Assembly: GCA_021163465.1 (NCBI GenBank)
Contig: JAGGWU010000173.1
Coordinates: 1 to 19,706, forward strand
DNA: 19,706 nt
From: Candidatus Bipolaricaulota bacterium
GTDB taxonomy: Bacteria; Bipolaricaulota; Bipolaricaulia; Bipolaricaulales; Bipolaricaulaceae
Direction of reading: 5' to 3'
Part shown: positions 7,606 through 15,013 of the stretch, piece by piece
How positions within the stretch are numbered: the first letter of the stretch is position 1
Layout: each line of letters begins with the position of its first letter
Translations under genes and position numbers: made by a program
The notes under the pieces: model-generated
What the model saw: the letters and a program-made list of their open reading frames with translations, nothing else
Database searches by the model: none
Told to the model about the DNA's origin: nothing

Positions 7606-9059
7606 TTTCCGCTCCCTATCCGTACATTCCTGAACCTGGCCGGCGCCGTCCCATGGGCCACGTGCATCGTCTGGGGAGGCTCGCCTTTGCCGCAGTTGGG
7701 AAGGCCCCAGACCTTCCACTCCGACTCCCCACAAATGGCATCGCAGCTCCGCCAGAACTCCGGGGTGATCCCGGTGTACACCGGGTTCTTGAGGAGCCGG
7801 ACCTTCCTGCCGTCCTTGATCTCCCAGGCGATCTCACAGCCGAACTGAAAGTTGAGGCGCAAATCGTCGATGGACCAGGATTTATTGGTCTGCATGAGGA
7901 TCCCGTGTTTTGTGTCGGCGATGAGTTCGTCCAAGGTAGGGCCGCCCGGGGCGGGCTCCAGGTTGATGTTCACCATACGGATGAGGGGGATATGGTTCCA
8001 GGACTCGGCCCGCATGCAGCCGTTGGAGCGCCGGCCGATCACCGGTGCCGTTTCCCGGGAGGTGAGGTATCCCACGAATATCCCCTCGCGTACGAGATAG
8101 GTGCGCTGGGCCGGGACCCCTTCATCGTCGTACCCGAAGGAGCCGATGGAGCCGGGAATGGTGGCGTCGGCCACGATGTTCACGATCTTCGACCCGTACC
8201 GGTATTTGCCCAGTTTGTCCAGGGTGAGGAAGCTCCCGCCGGCGTAGGAGAGCTCGGTCCCCAGGACCCTATCGAGCTCCGAGGGATGGCCGCAGGACTC
8301 GTGTACCTGTAAGGCCAGCTGGTCGCTCGCCAGGATCAGGTCGAACTCCCCGGAGGGGCAGGGATCGGCGGAAAGGAGCGCCACGGCCTCCTCCCTGATC
8401 CGTTCGGCGTTCTCCACCAGCGCCAACCCTCTGATGAACTCGTATCCCCGCGCGGCGTAATCCCCGCCGAAGGAGGTGGGGAAGGAGCGGCGCTGGACCT
8501 CGCGGCCCTGGGCGGCGGTGGCCTCGATCCCGGCCCCGGACTCGACGATCACTTGTTCGATCTCCGCCCCCTCCGTGCTCAGGAAAAGCTTTCCGGTGCG
8601 GAAGATCTCCATGGAGCCCTCGGCTTTGACGATCCGTTTGTCTTTCTTGAGGATCCGCACCGCGGAGAAGAGCAGTTCCAACTTCTCGTCCAGGGGCACG
8701 GCGAAGGGATCTTCCTCCCAGGGGCTTTCGTAGGTGCCCCGCTGGGGCGGGGTGTCGTCGAGCTTTACCGGGTCCCGCTGTGTTTTGTAGCTCGCTTGGG
8801 CGATCTCCAAGGCCCGCCGCGCCGTCTCCCGGACCGCCTCCGCAGTGGGGACCCCCGAAGCGGCGAACCCCCAGGAGCCTTTGTACAGGACCCTGATCCC
8901 GTAGCCCCTCGTCTCGGCCCGGGAGAGCCCCGCCACCTCCTCGTTCCTCACCGTGATGCTCTCCGTCTCCCGCTCCAGGTACCGGGCATCGGCGTAGTCC
9001 ACCCCCTCGGTGCGCTCAAGCTCATCCAAAACCTCCTTAAGCCAGGCCTTGACCTCCAA
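7602..9059 (-). CDS. tldD: TldD zinc metalloprotease
   Basis: This is the catalytic subunit of the TldD/TldE protease, 485 residues, the usual length. The metal motif HESCGH lies at 253-258 in ALQVHESCGHPSELDR. Other family blocks are RGYGIRVLYKGSWGFA (51-66), DDEGVPAQ and, near the end, the glycine-rich NCGKGEPPQ and PARFRNV. The start is a TTG at 9059, backed by AAGGAGGGA just upstream; an in-frame TAA upstream rules out a longer protein. tldE follows with a four-base overlap, so equal expression of the two subunits is likely. comEC ends 36 bp upstream on the same strand. Confidence 0.95.
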   Translation of the reverse strand: MEVKAWLKEVLDELERTEGVDYADARYLERETESITVRNEEVAGLSRAETRGYGIRVLYKGSWGFAASGVPTAEAVRETARRALEIAQASYKTQRDPVKLDDTPPQRGTYESPWEEDPFAVPLDEKLELLFSAVRILKKDKRIVKAEGSMEIFRTGKLFLSTEGAEIEQVIVESGAGIEATAAQGREVQRRSFPTSFGGDYAARGYEFIRGLALVENAERIREEAVALLSADPCPSGEFDLILASDQLALQVHESCGHPSELDRVLGTELSYAGGSFLTLDKLGKYRYGSKIVNIVADATIPGSIGSFGYDDEGVPAQRTYLVREGIFVGYLTSRETAPVIGRRSNGCMRAESWNHIPLIRMVNINLEPAPGGPTLDELIADTKHGILMQTNKSWSIDDLRLNFQFGCEIAWEIKDGRKVRLLKNPVYTGITPEFWRSCDAICGESEWKVWGLPNCGKGEPPQTMHVAHGTAPARFRNVRIGSGK

Positions 9060-9095
9060 TCTCCCTCCTTCCTTCGGGCGCCATTAAACCAACTT

Positions 9096-10508
9096 TCATC
9101 CTCGACGGCAACTCCAAAAGGCCGTGAACACCAAGGCGGCGAAGGCACACCAAAGCCCGAAATGCCGCCCCACCGGGAGCGTCGCCCCCGGGAGCCCCGC
9201 GAGGAACCTCACCGCGGCGAGATAGGGATCGACCAGATACCGGCCGACGGCGCCCCCCAGGGCCGCGGCGAGCCCGAGTGGGGATAGGGCCAGGAGCAGG
9301 ACCCCGGCCCAAATGATGAGGCCGGTCCACGGGATAAGGAAAAGGTTTGCCAGGATCCCGTAAGGGGAGATGTGCCCGAAGGCGCTTCCCACGAAGCCCA
9401 GCGTGGCTCCTTGGGCGCACAGCGAGACCCAAAGGAGATCGCCGGCGGACCGGAGGAAGCGGGGGAGCTTCGCGCGCCAGCGGGAATCCCGCCACAGAGG
9501 CCAGCCCAGGATGATCCCCCCGGTGGCCGCGAACGAGAGCTGGAACCCGAGGTCCAAGGCGCTCCAAGGCCAGATGAGGAGCACAAGGATCGCCGCCGCG
9601 GAGAGCCCCTGGAGGGGATCATACCAATCCCGCAGCACCAACCCCCGCTCCCAAAGCACCTCAAAAAGTCCCAGGAACCCGAACATGATCCCCGCCCGCA
9701 CCAACGAGATCCTCGCTCCGGCGAGGGGGACGTACAGGGCTACAACCGCGGCGGCGATGAGGTAGCGTACATCCCGCCGCAACCGGAAAAGCCCCAGCGC
9801 CCGCCAAAGGCCGTAGGCGATGATCCCAAGATGCAGCCCCGAGAGGGCGAGGAGATGGGCGACGCCGGCATGCCTGAACCCCTCCCGTATCCCGGGCTCC
9901 AGCTCCCCCCGGGCCCCCAGGAGCAGGGCCCGGAGGGTTGCCCCTGCCTCTCCAGGGCAGGCCCGCCCCATGGCGGAAAGCAATGCGGCGCGGATCCGGT
10001 GGAACCAACGCCAAAGGGAGGAACGGCCGGGCGCCACCACCTCCGCCCCCTCGGCCCAGAACACCCCGGAGATCCCCCGCAACCGCAGGTACCTCCCCCA
10101 GCCCCCGGCCGGCACCTCGCACCGGCCCCGTAGGCTCACCTCGTCGCCGGGGGCGACATCCGCGTCCCGGGGAGCGTAAACGAGGAACGCGGCCCCAAGA
10201 TGGGAGGCCCAAAGGCGGAAGGAGATCGTGGCCTCGTGGTGCTCCGGCAGGGAGGCGACCACGCCTCGGACCTCCCGGAGGAGGGGGAGCTGAGCGACGA
10301 GCCGGACATCCGAGACATCCCCTGGGCTCAGAGCCCATCCCACGCAGAGGAGAGCGGCCCATATCAGCGGAGCTGAGCGGAGCACGAGGGCGAGGGCCAA
10401 AAGCACCGCGGCGGGAACCAGGGGCCAGGGCCCCAACGGTGCCAATGTCCCCCCGGCACATCCCATCCCCAGGCCCAAGGCCATCCCGGGAAGCAGCGCC
10501 CGATGCAT
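9096..10508 (-). CDS. comEC: ComEC/Rec2-type DNA-uptake membrane protein, short form
   Basis: ComEC forms the inner-membrane channel for single-stranded DNA during natural transformation. The 470-residue product has N-terminal membrane helices (to ~80), a beta-rich DUF4131-like soluble part (~80-170), and a polytopic Competence domain with the core motif HLLALSGLHLGI starting at ~218. There is no C-terminal metallo-beta-lactamase domain, which is present in many longer (~750 aa) homologues and degrades the incoming strand. I chose the ATG at 10508, preceded by AGGGGG seven bases upstream; a longer frame would run into ssrA. It heads a probable operon with tldD, tldE and the WD40 gene. No other competence gene is in the window. 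Confidence 0.9.
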   Translation of the reverse strand: MHRALLPGMALGLGMGCAGGTLAPLGPWPLVPAAVLLALALVLRSAPLIWAALLCVGWALSPGDVSDVRLVAQLPLLREVRGVVASLPEHHEATISFRLWASHLGAAFLVYAPRDADVAPGDEVSLRGRCEVPAGGWGRYLRLRGISGVFWAEGAEVVAPGRSSLWRWFHRIRAALLSAMGRACPGEAGATLRALLLGARGELEPGIREGFRHAGVAHLLALSGLHLGIIAYGLWRALGLFRLRRDVRYLIAAAVVALYVPLAGARISLVRAGIMFGFLGLFEVLWERGLVLRDWYDPLQGLSAAAILVLLIWPWSALDLGFQLSFAATGGIILGWPLWRDSRWRAKLPRFLRSAGDLLWVSLCAQGATLGFVGSAFGHISPYGILANLFLIPWTGLIIWAGVLLLALSPLGLAAALGGAVGRYLVDPYLAAVRFLAGLPGATLPVGRHFGLWCAFAALVFTAFWSCRRG

Positions 10509-10536
10509 AGACGTGCCCCCTTTGCTCCAGTATAAT
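10508..10536. promoter_or_regulatory. ssrA promoter with near-symmetric -10 that could also serve comEC
   Basis: On the plus strand TAGACG (10508-10513; 4 of 6) and a perfect TATAAT (10531-10536) are 17 bases apart and point at ssrA. On the minus strand the same bases read TATACT (10529-10534; 5 of 6), pointing at comEC with a ~14-base leader that contains its AGGGGG ribosome site. The minus-strand -35 is poor. The plus-strand promoter is well supported; the minus-strand use is inferred. Confidence 0.65.
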
Positions 10537-10549
10537 GAAGCGGACGTCT

Positions 10550-10910
10550 GGGGGTGGCTGGATTCGACGGGGATACCCAGGCGAGGTGGCAAGCGGAGCT
10601 GGCCGCGAGCTCCTAAAACACGCGGCGAAACAATAAGTGCCGACTATGCAACCGTTCCCGCCTACGCGCTGAACTGATAGCGTAGGCCGTCCCACAGGGC
10701 TTTGCCCGCGGGTCCGGTGGGGCGTGGACGTAGCGGGCTGGCCGTCCGACCTTGCCTCCGGGAAGGACGGTGAGAACTTAAGGAGGCTGGGGCCAAGGCG
10801 ATCCTGCCCGTGGGAGCGCCGGGCCCGAGAGGGAAAACACGGGCTAAGCTTGTAGAAGCCGAGCCCAAGGGTATCTCCGGACCGGGGTTCGAATCCCCGC
10901 ACCTCCACCA
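10550..10910 (+). ncRNA. ssrA: tmRNA
   Basis: This RNA rescues stalled ribosomes: it is charged with alanine, enters the empty A site with SmpB and supplies a short reading frame that tags the broken protein. The 5' GGGGGUG (10550-10556) pairs with CACCUCC at the 3' end, followed by A and an encoded CCA (ends 10910). The T-arm GGTTCGAATCC and the 5' GGATTCGACGGGG are typical. Following AAUAAGU, the resume codon is GCC at 10639. The frame reads ADYATVPAYALN and ends in tandem UGA UAG (10675-10680). These stops lie in the loop of a perfect 8-bp hairpin (10660-10667 with 10680-10687), as the stop does in E. coli tmRNA. Length is 361 nt, normal. The tag end ALN is unusual. Confidence 0.97.
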
Positions 10911-10932
10911 AATTTCCTAGGCCCGGTTCTCA

Positions 10933-11040
10933 ATGGTCTCCCCGGCCCCATACTCCGAGATCGTGCGGGTCCTCACGGAGAAATACGGCGTCCGACTGAT
11001 CGGCGACCCCCGGGCCGATCTCCGGGCGGTCCTCGGCTAG
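10933..11040 (+). CDS. Possible 35-residue ORF after ssrA
   Basis: An ATG frame of 35 codons encodes a small amphipathic peptide with PYSEIVRVLTEKYGVRLIGD in its first half and DLRAVLG at its end. It looks more protein-like than random, but it has no ribosome site and an in-frame TAG sits 12 bases upstream of the ATG. It could be a real small protein, the tail of a lost gene next to ssrA (a common integration site), or chance in GC-rich DNA. No family recognised. Confidence 0.25.
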   Translation: MVSPAPYSEIVRVLTEKYGVRLIGDPRADLRAVLG

Positions 11041-11054
11041 GAGCCGCCCTCAAC

Positions 11055-11088
11055 GGCGCGGGGCCGCTTACTGCTCCGGCCCCGCGCC
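11055..11088. repeat. Perfect 11-bp GC-rich inverted repeat
   Basis: GGCGCGGGGCC at 11055-11065 and GGCCCCGCGCC at 11078-11088 form a perfect hairpin with a 12-base loop. There is no T run on either side, so it is not a canonical intrinsic terminator. It lies 145 bp after ssrA and may stop or stabilise the ssrA transcript. Confidence 0.6.
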
Positions 11089-11122
11089 CTGGAAAGGGCG
11101 CAGAAGGTGGAGGGTGTTCAGG

Positions 11123-11156
11123 AAAAAAGGGCGGGCCGGCATCCAGGGGCCCGCCC
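11123..11156 (-). terminator. Intrinsic terminator of the secreted-protein gene
   Basis: GGGCGGGCC (11129-11137) and GGCCCGCCC (11148-11156) form a perfect 9-bp stem with a 10-base loop. On the minus strand the stem is followed by six T (11123-11128). It starts nine bases past the stop codon at 11165. Confidence 0.9.
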
Positions 11157-11164
11157 CACACCTC

Positions 11165-11749
11165 TTACTGGCGGTGCTCGTAGTGGACAAGCACCATCTC
11201 GCACGTGGTCACCCAACTTCCTCCTTCGTTACGCTCCTGCTGGATGAGCACGGGGTAGGGAACCGCCGGATCGGGGGAGATGGCAAGCACCACCTGCTCA
11301 TCTGGGTTCGAGGGGCTCGTGAGGACCCCTTGTACCGCCTGGACCCCGGCAATGGTCACGGTATCCCCCGTCTCCCAGGAAAGCCCCCCTGGGAGCACAT
11401 AGGTGCGGTTCGGCTCCGGAGGTCCACCCAGGCCGAAGATCATGAAGTAATAGGGAAGCCACCAAGCATCGGCGAGCCACAAGGTTGGCTGCCACACGAA
11501 AAAAAGCGACATATCCCCGATATCCTCAAGGTTTGCATCTCCTACGATCTCAGTACGGATGGTATAAGCTCCGTTGTCTTTAGGCGAGAGCTCGAGGGTA
11601 TAGGTGAAGCTTTGATCCTGGGTGCTGATCCGGTAGGTCATGAGCAGGTACCCACCCGGGTAGGCTGCGAGCCCTCCGGTCCATTGGGCCATCCCTTGGG
11701 CAGTGAGGATGCAAACCAACGCAACTGCCACGCCCACTATCCTTTGCAT
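11165..11749 (-). CDS. Secreted protein of unknown function
   Basis: The 194-residue product begins with a clear signal peptide, MQRIVGVAVALVCILTAQG, with a likely cleavage near GMA-Q. The mature part is rich in beta-strand and aromatic residues (SLFFVWQPTLWLADAWWLPY is a tryptophan-rich stretch), with SWETGDTVTIAGVQAV and a C-terminal SWVTTCEMVLVHYEH. It holds a single mature cysteine. I recognise no family. The frame extends ten codons further upstream, but AAAGGAGGT five bases before the ATG at 11749 fixes the start. It lies 67 bp downstream of the VTT-like gene and may be co-transcribed with it. A terminator follows. Confidence 0.75.
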   Translation of the reverse strand: MQRIVGVAVALVCILTAQGMAQWTGGLAAYPGGYLLMTYRISTQDQSFTYTLELSPKDNGAYTIRTEIVGDANLEDIGDMSLFFVWQPTLWLADAWWLPYYFMIFGLGGPPEPNRTYVLPGGLSWETGDTVTIAGVQAVQGVLTSPSNPDEQVVLAISPDPAVPYPVLIQQERNEGGSWVTTCEMVLVHYEHRQ

Positions 11750-11816
11750 CTCGACCTCCTTTATATCATCAAATGCCAATATTCACCTAGAACGGAAAAC
11801 CATGCCAACCCGATGC

Positions 11817-12272
11817 TTATCGGACCAAGTACGTGGTCACGCCCCAAATTCCGAGGTAAGCCAGTGAAAGACGCACCGCCGCGGCGGCAGCTGCGGCAAG
11901 GGAGAAGGCAAAGGGACGCCCCCCGGCAATGGCCAAAAGGTAGACTGCCCCGGTATCCGGAAATCCTGGGATGAGAAGCAGGAAGAAAAGCGCCGGAGCC
12001 CCGAACCTGTCTACCCATTTGTGGCCGAACTCCATCAGGGCCCTGGCATACCGATTGGTTGCCCCCCAGTTTTGCACCCGAGGAAGGCGCTTAAGGTACA
12101 CGGCCAGATAGAAGATCGCATACGCACCGGTGAACTTCCCCATCGTGGCCACCGCGATTACCGCCCAGCCGGGAGCGAACTTTACGCCCGCCAACACCGC
12201 TTCCAGTGGAGTGGGAAGGACGAGGGCTGTCCCGGCCGCGTACAGGAACACCAGGAACAATGTAAGCGCCAT
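11817..12272 (-). CDS. Small DedA/VTT-like membrane protein
   Basis: The 151-residue product has about four hydrophobic segments and is an inner-membrane protein. An early re-entrant-like stretch, LVLPTPLEAVLAG, and a later FGAPALFFLLLIPGFPDT resemble the proline-centred FGxxAl...RxiPG core of VTT/DedA (YqaA-type) proteins, which act in lipid flipping and membrane homeostasis. The usual arginine before IPG is a leucine here, which weakens the match. I chose the ATG at 12272, with GAGGG about nine bases upstream; the longer frame has no membrane or motif support. It probably heads a two-gene operon with the secreted protein. Confidence 0.6.
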   Translation of the reverse strand: MALTLFLVFLYAAGTALVLPTPLEAVLAGVKFAPGWAVIAVATMGKFTGAYAIFYLAVYLKRLPRVQNWGATNRYARALMEFGHKWVDRFGAPALFFLLLIPGFPDTGAVYLLAIAGGRPFAFSLAAAAAAAVRLSLAYLGIWGVTTYLVR

Positions 12273-12589
12273 GATGAAGCTCCCTCTAAAATTAACCTCC
12301 GCTCCGCAAAAAAGGAAAAAACCGCGGTCAGCCTTCCCCCTGGCAAAGCCTGCCCCTGTGGGGTGTTGGGGGTTCTCCCGTGGGTCGCACGCATATCTCC
12401 AGGCGATCCTGGCCCACATCGATCCCTACAAACGACTCTCCTTCACGTAACCACTTCCTGGAGCTCGGTCTCGCAAGGTGCGGGCCGTGCGCCAACCGTT
12501 CGAGCTTCCCAGGGGATGGGGCCCTCCCCTGCTCATGTCCGTGGCTTGGGTTATGCGGGGTCCTTTTCCGGGATAAAATATTAGCGCTT
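12273..12589. other. Divergent gene-free region upstream of the VTT-like gene and tRNA-Leu
   Basis: 317 bp with no gene I can support. A candidate -10, TAAAAT at 12574-12579, lies 10 bases before the tRNA and would start it at about 12586; I see no matching -35. GC-rich short inverted repeats occur (for example around GGGGATGGGGCCC near 12520), without T runs. Promoters for the minus-strand gene are not clear. Confidence 0.4.
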
Positions 12590-12673
12590 GCGAAGGTGGC
12601 GGAATTGGCAGACGCGCTGGCCTTAGGAGCCAGTGCCCGTAAGGGCGTGCGGGTTCGACTCCCGCCCTTCGCA
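12590..12673 (+). tRNA. tRNA-Leu (anticodon UAG)
   Basis: Acceptor arms GCGAAGG (12590-12596) and CCTTCGC (12666-12672) pair perfectly, with discriminator A73 at 12673. The anticodon stem CTGGC/GCCAG encloses loop CTTAGGA with anticodon TAG (12624-12626), reading CUA and other CUN leucine codons. A long variable arm (TGCCCGTAAGGGCGT) marks a class II tRNA, as expected for leucine. The T arm has GGTTCGACTCC. CCA is not encoded; TTA follows, so a CCA-adding enzyme is needed. Confidence 0.97.
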
Positions 12674-12682
12674 TTAAATTTC

Positions 12683-12710
12683 GTGATGGGTGACGGGTGA
12701 CGCGTCACGG
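12683..12710. repeat. Short 7-bp tandem repeat with a 12-bp palindrome
   Basis: Four degenerate heptamers in a row read GTGATGG, GTGACGG, GTGACGC and GTCACGG. The last two contain the perfect palindrome GTGACGCGTCAC (12697-12708). It lies between tRNA-Leu and the terminator. Role unknown; slippage-prone tandem DNA is the simplest view. Confidence 0.6.
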
Positions 12711-12712
12711 GT

Positions 12713-12749
12713 AAAAAATGGAAGGCGCCAAAGGCGCCTTCCATTTTTT
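12713..12749. terminator. Bidirectional intrinsic terminator (tRNA-Leu / ctpA operon)
   Basis: A perfect 17-bp inverted repeat, 12713-12729 with 12733-12749, has an AAA loop. The GC core GGAAGGCGCC is flanked by A6 on one side and T6 on the other, so a U tract follows the hairpin on both strands. It ends the tRNA-Leu transcript on the plus strand and the ctpA operon on the minus strand, 26 bp past the ctpA stop. Confidence 0.96.
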
Positions 12750-12775
12750 ATCGATACGAAACCCGTTAAACTCCA

Positions 12776-13915
12776 TCAGGGGGTGCCCACGGGCTCCTTT
12801 TCCCTCACCTGGGAAAGGATCCACTCCACCGCCGCCTCTATGTCTGGATCCCCTTCCGCTTCCTCGTCCGCCTCCACATAGATGTCCGGCTCCAGACCCA
12901 CATCGTGGACCCGGTGCTTCGCCGGGGTGAGGTACTCCCCGGTGGTGAGCTTGAGGGCGCTCCCGTCGGGGAATTCCCTCACGATCTGCTGTATGGCCCC
13001 TTTGCCGAAAGTCTTCCTCCCCACCAATATCCCCACCCCGTGGTCCCTGATGGCCCCGGCCACGATCTCCGCCCCCGAGGCCGTCCCCTCGTTCACCAAC
13101 ACCGCCAAAGGCAGGTTGGGGAAGGCGTTCCCTCGGGAATAATAGGGGCGGAAGCCGTATACGGGTCCCTGGGCGTAGAGGATCACCCCTTCGTCCACGA
13201 AGAAGCTGGCCACGTCCACCGCCGAGGTGAGGAGCCCCCCGGGGTTGTTGCGCAGGTCCAAGATGATCCCGTTGAGTTCATCTAGAGGCAGGGTATAAAG
13301 GGCCTTCCCCACCTCCGCCGGCGTCCGCTCGGCAAAGAGGATGATGCGGATATACGCGATCTTCTTGTCTTCCCAGTACTCTGAAAGCACGGGCTGGATC
13401 ACGATCCGGGCCCGGACCAATGTTACCTCCCGCTCTTCACCCTCCGGACTCACCACGGTCAGGGTTACCTCGGTCCCCTCGGGGCCCCGGATCATGGACG
13501 AGACTTCCTCCAAGGTCAGGCCCTCGGTGGGATTCCCGTCCACGGCCTTGATCCAATCCCCGGACCGGATACCCGCGTTATAAGCCGGGGTATCGGGAAA
13601 CGGTGTTACTACAATTACTTTTCCCTTCTTGATGGCGATCTCCATCCCCACCCCGGTGTATTCGCCCTCCACCGCCTCCTGCCACTTTTCGTACTCCTCC
13701 GGGGTGAAGAAGACCGAATAGGGATCGCCCAGCGCCTCCACCATACCTTTCATCGCCCCATACAGAAGGTCCTTCTCGGTTACGTCCTCAACCCGGTAGT
13801 AGTAATAGCGGATAAGCTCGTATATCTCCTCCAAAGGGGCGAACAGGCCCGCCTTCTTAGGCGTCGCAACGGCGATGAAGGATACGAGAAGGACCACGAG
13901 CAATGCCCTACGCAT
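12776..13915 (-). CDS. ctpA: S41-family C-terminal processing peptidase
   Basis: This is a 379-residue exported serine protease of the CtpA/Prc family, which trims or degrades envelope proteins from their C-termini. A signal peptide or anchor lies at 1-18. A helical N-terminal part contains GAMKGMVEALGDPYSVFF (53-70). A PDZ domain covers ~86-170 (GVGMEIAIKKGKV, PAYNAGIRSGDWIKAVDG). In the protease domain, catalytic S280 lies in NEGTASGAEI, K305 in FGKGAIQ and Q309 four residues on; the 25-residue Ser-Lys spacing matches E. coli Prc (S430/K455). The gene starts 16 bp after pfkA, with a weak TAGGTGAT ribosome site, and is last in its operon before the two-way terminator. Confidence 0.95.
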   Translation of the reverse strand: MRRALLVVLLVSFIAVATPKKAGLFAPLEEIYELIRYYYYRVEDVTEKDLLYGAMKGMVEALGDPYSVFFTPEEYEKWQEAVEGEYTGVGMEIAIKKGKVIVVTPFPDTPAYNAGIRSGDWIKAVDGNPTEGLTLEEVSSMIRGPEGTEVTLTVVSPEGEEREVTLVRARIVIQPVLSEYWEDKKIAYIRIILFAERTPAEVGKALYTLPLDELNGIILDLRNNPGGLLTSAVDVASFFVDEGVILYAQGPVYGFRPYYSRGNAFPNLPLAVLVNEGTASGAEIVAGAIRDHGVGILVGRKTFGKGAIQQIVREFPDGSALKLTTGEYLTPAKHRVHDVGLEPDIYVEADEEAEGDPDIEAAVEWILSQVREKEPVGTP

Positions 13916-13931
13916 TGCTCATCACCTACCC

Positions 13932-15002
13932 TCAGTAGAAGATCCCCGCGAGCTCGATGAGCTCATCGGGCACAAGCCTAGGGGAGTTGGCCGCCACCTC
14001 TTCCAATGGGACGGGCGTGACCTTCTCCCCCTGGATCCCCACCATTATTCCGGACCTGCCTTCCACGGCCAACTCCACCGCCTTCACCCCCAGGCGAGTT
14101 GCCAAGAGTCTATCGAACGCGGTCGCGATCCCCCCGCGCTGGAGATAAGCCAAAACCGTCACCCGCGGAGTGAGGGGGAGTTCGTCTTTGTGCTCCCGCA
14201 GCCGAGCGGCGAGCCAGTACCCGATTCCGCCCAGCTGCACGTGCCCGAAGGCGTCCACCTCTCCCTGGGTCACCTGCTTTCCCCCGAGCTCCACCGGTCG
14301 CGCCCCTTCCGCCACCACGATAATGGAGAAGCGCTTCCCAAGCTCGAGCCTCTTCTTGAGCCTCGCCACCACGTCCTTCACCGAGAAGGGGCGCTCCGGG
14401 ATCAGGATCACGTCTGCCCCGCCGGCCACCCCCCCCAGGACCGCGATCCACCCGGCATCCCGTCCCATCACTTCTACAATCATCGCCCGGTGGTGGGCAT
14501 GGGAAGTGGTATGCAGCCGGTCCAAGGCCTCGGTCACGATGGAGAGGGCGGTGGGAAAGCCGATGGAGTAATCGGTGCCCCAAAGGTCGTTATCGATGGT
14601 CTGGGGGATGCCAACGGCCCTGATCCCCTCCGGGACGAGGTGGGCCGCCACCCCTAGGGTATCGTCTCCTCCGATGGCGATCAGACAATCGAGCTTGTGG
14701 CGCTCGAAGGTGGCGAGGACCTTGTCCACTTTATCGGTGCGTTCCCACGCCGTTTCCCCGTCTTTCTTGACCTTTTTGAACGGGTTGGTACGGGAGGTCC
14801 CCAGTATGGTCCCCCCCTGGGGAAGGATCCCCGAGACCTCTTTCAAGCCCAGGGGCATGGGAAGGTCCTCGAGTAACCCCCTCCAACCGTCCTGAAAGCC
14901 GATGACCTCGGCTCCTTCCTCATGGGCTTTGCGCACGATGGCCCTGAGGCATGCGTTTATCCCTGGGGAATCACCGCCCCCGGTAAGGACACCTATCCGC
15001 AT
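13932..15002 (-). CDS. pfkA: 6-phosphofructokinase, PPi-type signature
   Basis: This enzyme phosphorylates fructose 6-phosphate to the 1,6-bisphosphate in glycolysis. The 356-residue product has the donor loop GVLTGGGDSPGINA (4-17), GGDDT (111-115), PQTIDNDL (133-140) with catalytic D137, and MGRDAGWIA (179-187). The residue matching E. coli G104 is D114; Asp there blocks ATP and marks PPi-dependent enzymes. The matching residue to G124, normally Gly (ATP) or Lys (PPi), is Q134, which fits neither class. PPi or a mixed donor is therefore inferred, not proven. AAGGAGGT precedes the ATG. It lies 11 bp after the aldolase gene and 16 bp before ctpA, in one operon. Confidence 0.95.
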   Translation of the reverse strand: MRIGVLTGGGDSPGINACLRAIVRKAHEEGAEVIGFQDGWRGLLEDLPMPLGLKEVSGILPQGGTILGTSRTNPFKKVKKDGETAWERTDKVDKVLATFERHKLDCLIAIGGDDTLGVAAHLVPEGIRAVGIPQTIDNDLWGTDYSIGFPTALSIVTEALDRLHTTSHAHHRAMIVEVMGRDAGWIAVLGGVAGGADVILIPERPFSVKDVVARLKKRLELGKRFSIIVVAEGARPVELGGKQVTQGEVDAFGHVQLGGIGYWLAARLREHKDELPLTPRVTVLAYLQRGGIATAFDRLLATRLGVKAVELAVEGRSGIMVGIQGEKVTPVPLEEVAANSPRLVPDELIELAGIFY

Positions 15003-15013
15003 CCCCTACCTCC

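Noticed and set aside
10886..10910. ssrA 3' end as the attachment site of an integrated element
   Set aside because: I found no second copy of this sequence and no integrase gene in the window.
11760..11768. Extended -10 (TGaTATAAA, minus strand) as promoter of the secreted-protein gene
   Set aside because: It overlaps the AAAGGAGGT ribosome site, so a transcript from it would lack that site; transcription from further upstream is more likely.
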